NCBI RefSeq assembly: GCF_003443895.1 | Contig: NZ_QQOA01000002.1 | Span: 1-64,000, forward strand | Origin: Paraburkholderia phosphatilytica | GTDB taxonomy: Bacteria; Pseudomonadota; Gammaproteobacteria; Burkholderiales; Burkholderiaceae | Length of the DNA: 64,000 nucleotides | Direction of reading: 5' to 3' | Shown here: piece by piece, positions 61,896 through 64,000 of the stretch | Layout of the letters: every line of letters starts with the position of its first letter | Position numbering within the stretch: the first letter of the stretch is position 1 | The notes under the pieces: model-generated | Databases searched by the model: none | What the model saw: only the letters and a program-made list of their open reading frames with translations | Told to the model about the DNA's origin: nothing | Position numbers and translations under genes: made by a program

Positions 61896-63269
61896 ATGAG
61901 CAGCATCTGTGCATCGGGCGCGCCGTCGCGCGCCATAGTTCATCTTTCGTCCGCCCATAACGACCGCGAGCAGGCATTGCTCGCGGATGCCGGCTGGCGC
62001 GTCGAACGCGTGTGTTCGCTCGCGGAGTTGCGCAGCAGGTTCGGACGCGCCGCGTTTCCGGTTGGCCTCGTCGATCTCCCGAAGGAATGTCCGGCGGAAT
62101 ATCTGCACAAGTTCGTCGAGTCGATGGAAGACACCGACACCGTCTGGATCGCGCACGTGATGCCCGGACAGACCGAGGACGAATCGATCCGGCGCTTCAT
62201 CCTCGAGCACTGCTTCGATTTCGTCACGGCTCCGTGCGCGGAGGAACGTCTGACGTTCGCACTCGGCCACGCGTATGGTCTGTCGACGCTACGCCGCTCG
62301 CATGCCGCGCCGGATACCGCCATCGGCAAGCACGGGATGATCGGCGAGTGCGACGCGATGCTGCGGCTCTATCGCGAGATAGAACGGTGTGCGCCGTGCG
62401 ACGCGCCCGTGTTCATTTCCGGCGAGTCAGGCACCGGTAAGGAACTGGCGGCCCTGGCGATTCACACGCTCTCGTCGCGCGCGACACGCCCGCACGTCGC
62501 AATAAACTGCGCCGCCGTTCCTGCCACGCTGCTGCAGTCGGAACTGTTCGGCCATGAACGCGGCGCGTTCACGGGCGCGGCGCAACGCAAGATCGGACGT
62601 GTCGAGGCAGCGCATGGCGGCACGCTGTTTCTCGACGAGATCGGCGACATGCCCATCGAGTGCCAGGCCGTGTTGCTGCGCTTCCTGCAGGAAGGCACGA
62701 TCGAGCGTCTGGGCGGAACCGAATCGATCAAGGTGGACGTGCGGATCATTTCGGCGACGCACGTGGATCTCGACGCGGCCGTGCGCAACGGACGGTTCCG
62801 TGCCGACCTCTATCACCGTCTTTGCGTGTTGCGGCTCAAGGCGCCGCCGCTGCGCGAACGCGGCAGCGACATCAAGCTGCTCGCCAGCTACGCGCTGTCG
62901 ATGTTCCGGCAGGACAACGCGCGCAGGATTCGCGGCTTCCGGACGGATGCGATCGGCGCGCTGTGCAATTACGCGTGGCCGGGCAACGTGCGCGAGCTGC
63001 TCAACTGCGTGCGGCGTGCGATCGTGATGGCCGATGGCCGGTTCATCACGGCAGGCGACCTTGGACTTCCGGATGCTTCGCCATCGCGTGGACTGACGCT
63101 CGCCGAAGTGCGCGCGCGCGCGGAGATCGGCGCGATCGACGACGCGTTGCGCCGGCATGGGCACAATCTCTCGGGTGCGGCGGCGGATCTGGGTGTGTCG
63201 CGCGCGACGCTTTACCGGATCATGAATGGCGGGCGCGCGCAGAATGATGCGGCGGATTCGGTGTCGTAG
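61896..63269 (+). CDS. Sigma-54-dependent transcriptional activator (VpsR-like)
   Basis: The protein is 457 aa from ATG 61896 (GGGGGA upstream). An N-terminal domain of about 135 residues resembles a receiver or VpsR-type regulator, with Asp60 in VGLVDLP as a possible phosphate site. The AAA+ domain follows with Walker A GESGTGKE (176-183), GAFTGA (223-228, the sigma-54 contact loop) and LFLDEIGDMP. The C-terminus has a Fis-type helix-turn-helix (GAAADLGVSRATLYRIM). All ATPase features are intact. Its place next to the tad locus suggests control of pilus or biofilm genes; no cognate sensor kinase gene is seen. Confidence 0.9.
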   Translation: MSSICASGAPSRAIVHLSSAHNDREQALLADAGWRVERVCSLAELRSRFGRAAFPVGLVDLPKECPAEYLHKFVESMEDTDTVWIAHVMPGQTEDESIRRFILEHCFDFVTAPCAEERLTFALGHAYGLSTLRRSHAAPDTAIGKHGMIGECDAMLRLYREIERCAPCDAPVFISGESGTGKELAALAIHTLSSRATRPHVAINCAAVPATLLQSELFGHERGAFTGAAQRKIGRVEAAHGGTLFLDEIGDMPIECQAVLLRFLQEGTIERLGGTESIKVDVRIISATHVDLDAAVRNGRFRADLYHRLCVLRLKAPPLRERGSDIKLLASYALSMFRQDNARRIRGFRTDAIGALCNYAWPGNVRELLNCVRRAIVMADGRFITAGDLGLPDASPSRGLTLAEVRARAEIGAIDDALRRHGHNLSGAAADLGVSRATLYRIMNGGRAQNDAADSVS

Positions 63270-63297
63270 GGTGTGGACGGCGTTGGGTCAGGCGACG

Positions 63298-63715
63298 CTA
63301 CTGACTGACCCGGGTTGCGCGATAAAACGCCCCGTCCTGAGTAAAGACAATGCTTTTTCCTGAGCGGAACACGTAGCCGCAGGGATCAGCGTCCAGCACC
63401 AGCGTGCGAGCTGGCAGGTGGGCGTCCTTTGGGCCGACTTTATATTCTTGCAGGAGAATCGATGCCGTGGCCTTGCTGGCAACCCGCATGTTGTCCGCCC
63501 TGCAATCGTCGTCTTCAACTTTCATCCCACTCTTGCTGATCACCACGTGCTGACCGATCAGACCACGCAGCTGGTCTTCTCCAACCGACACTTCGCTGTA
63601 TCCAACGATCGAATCGACGCTCCATGTTCCATAGAAGCTGAACGGATCTGAAGTTGCAGCAAGCGTGCTCGACGCTGCCAGGCCGAAAAAACAGCGCTGC
63701 GAAAGTGTTCCTCAT
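63298..63715 (-). pseudogene. Small secreted two-cysteine protein, frameshifted in the signal peptide
   Basis: ATG 63715 begins MRNTFAALFF, then a run of six T (minus strand; A-run 63686-63691) shifts the frame into an Arg-rich nonsense reading. Removing one T joins it to GLAASSTLAATSDPFSFYG and on to TAG 63298, giving about 138 aa with a perfect signal peptide and a mature domain holding GTWSVDSIVGY, GLIGQHVVISKSG and two Cys (DDDCRAD, DADPCGY). The mature domain recalls small lipocalin-like or lysozyme-inhibitor-like folds, which is tentative. Either a one-base mutation broke the gene or the base is an error; slippage at the run is a third option. Confidence 0.65.
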
Positions 63716-63805
63716 GGTGTCACCCGAAACGGTGCGGATTCGACCCGACGACGGTTCAATAGGTCTGCGTTCATTCGAGGCGGCCCGGAAACGCGCCGAC
63801 TGCAG

Positions 63806-64000
63806 TCATTCGCGCCCAAATCCCACATTGTCACAGTGCCTCCATGCCTCGTCCAGCATCGTCAAACCTTCCACGGCCCCTCGTGCCAATCCCACGCCCC
63901 GGCTCGACGGAATGCCACAGTCTCGTGGGTTGATCCGGATAACGCGAGCGCCATTGCGCTCGCTAAATGCCCGAACAGTGGGGATCGTTTTCCCGGCACC
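63806..64000 (-). CDS. Probable Sir2-family (sirtuin-like) protein, C-terminal fragment at right edge
   Basis: The minus-strand frame is open from the right edge to TGA 63806-63808 and gives 64 residues. These include TVRAFSERNGARVIRINPRD, GIPSSRGVGLARGAVEGL and TMLDEAWRHC. The pattern ARVIRINP, followed by a Gly-rich loop and a short helix, resembles the end of the NAD-binding Rossmann fold in Sir2-type deacylases. Most of the protein, including the catalytic His, lies outside the window. The family call is a judgement from the tail only. Confidence 0.5.
   Translation of the reverse strand, partial: GAGKTIPTVRAFSERNGARVIRINPRDCGIPSSRGVGLARGAVEGLTMLDEAWRHCDNVGFGRE

Overview
The window is high-GC DNA whose gene content and families point to a Burkholderiaceae chromosome (Burkholderia, Paraburkholderia or Caballeronia type). 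This is inferred from the type VI secretion gene order, the ISNCY-type insertion sequence end, the tad locus layout and the codon bias. No rRNA, tRNA or CRISPR array was recognised.

Layout. 1-410: end of an ISNCY-like insertion sequence running off the left edge. 524-2607: a three-gene minus-strand module (papain-like peptidase, HELGH zinc peptidase, OmpA-like protein) at the 3' end of the T6SS. 2820-24584: one long minus-strand type VI secretion cluster, in transcription order tssA, tssB, tssC, hcp, tagJ, tssE, tssF, tssG, clpV, PAAR-like, vgrG, tagH/fha, tssK, tssL-OmpA, tssM, tagF. No TssJ lipoprotein was found. 24585-25446: an AT-rich divergent intergenic region. 25447-27830 (plus): sigma-70-like protein, PP2C phosphatase and GT2 glycosyltransferase. 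27836-35720 (minus): an operon of a secreted CHAT (caspase-like) protein, a TpsB transporter and a TpsA exoprotein. 36066-39933 (plus): membrane Ser/Thr kinase with a DUF4384-like tail, then an MltA/3D murein transglycosylase lipoprotein. 39958-40857: DUF995-like anchored protein.

41003-48496 is a metabolic and transport block: MarR regulator, free-standing FRG-domain protein, MFS transporter, a fused PhnN kinase/AMP-phosphorylase-type protein, NadC, LysE exporter and a divergent LysR regulator. The fusion gene starts 3 nt after nadC. Its domains suggest a base + ribose-1,5-bisphosphate to PRPP route, and PRPP is the co-substrate of NadC. Two nearly identical 14-bp dyads lie upstream of nadC.

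48515-60582 (minus) is a tad (Flp pilus) locus: two tandem Flp prepilins each followed by a stem-loop, TadV prepilin peptidase, CpaB/RcpC, CpaC/RcpA secretin, a small lipoprotein, TadG, two TadE-type pseudopilins, CpaE/TadZ, TadA ATPase, TadB and TadC, then an isoprenylcysteine-methyltransferase-like membrane protein. About 1.3 kb without a convincing gene precedes a plus-strand sigma-54 activator (61896-63269). The right edge holds a small secreted-protein gene broken by one extra base in its signal peptide and the C-terminus of a probable Sir2-type protein.

The most interesting points are the PhnN-phosphorylase fusion beside nadC, the CHAT-TpsB-TpsA operon placed between a phosphatase and a kinase, and the peptidase module at the end of the T6SS cluster.
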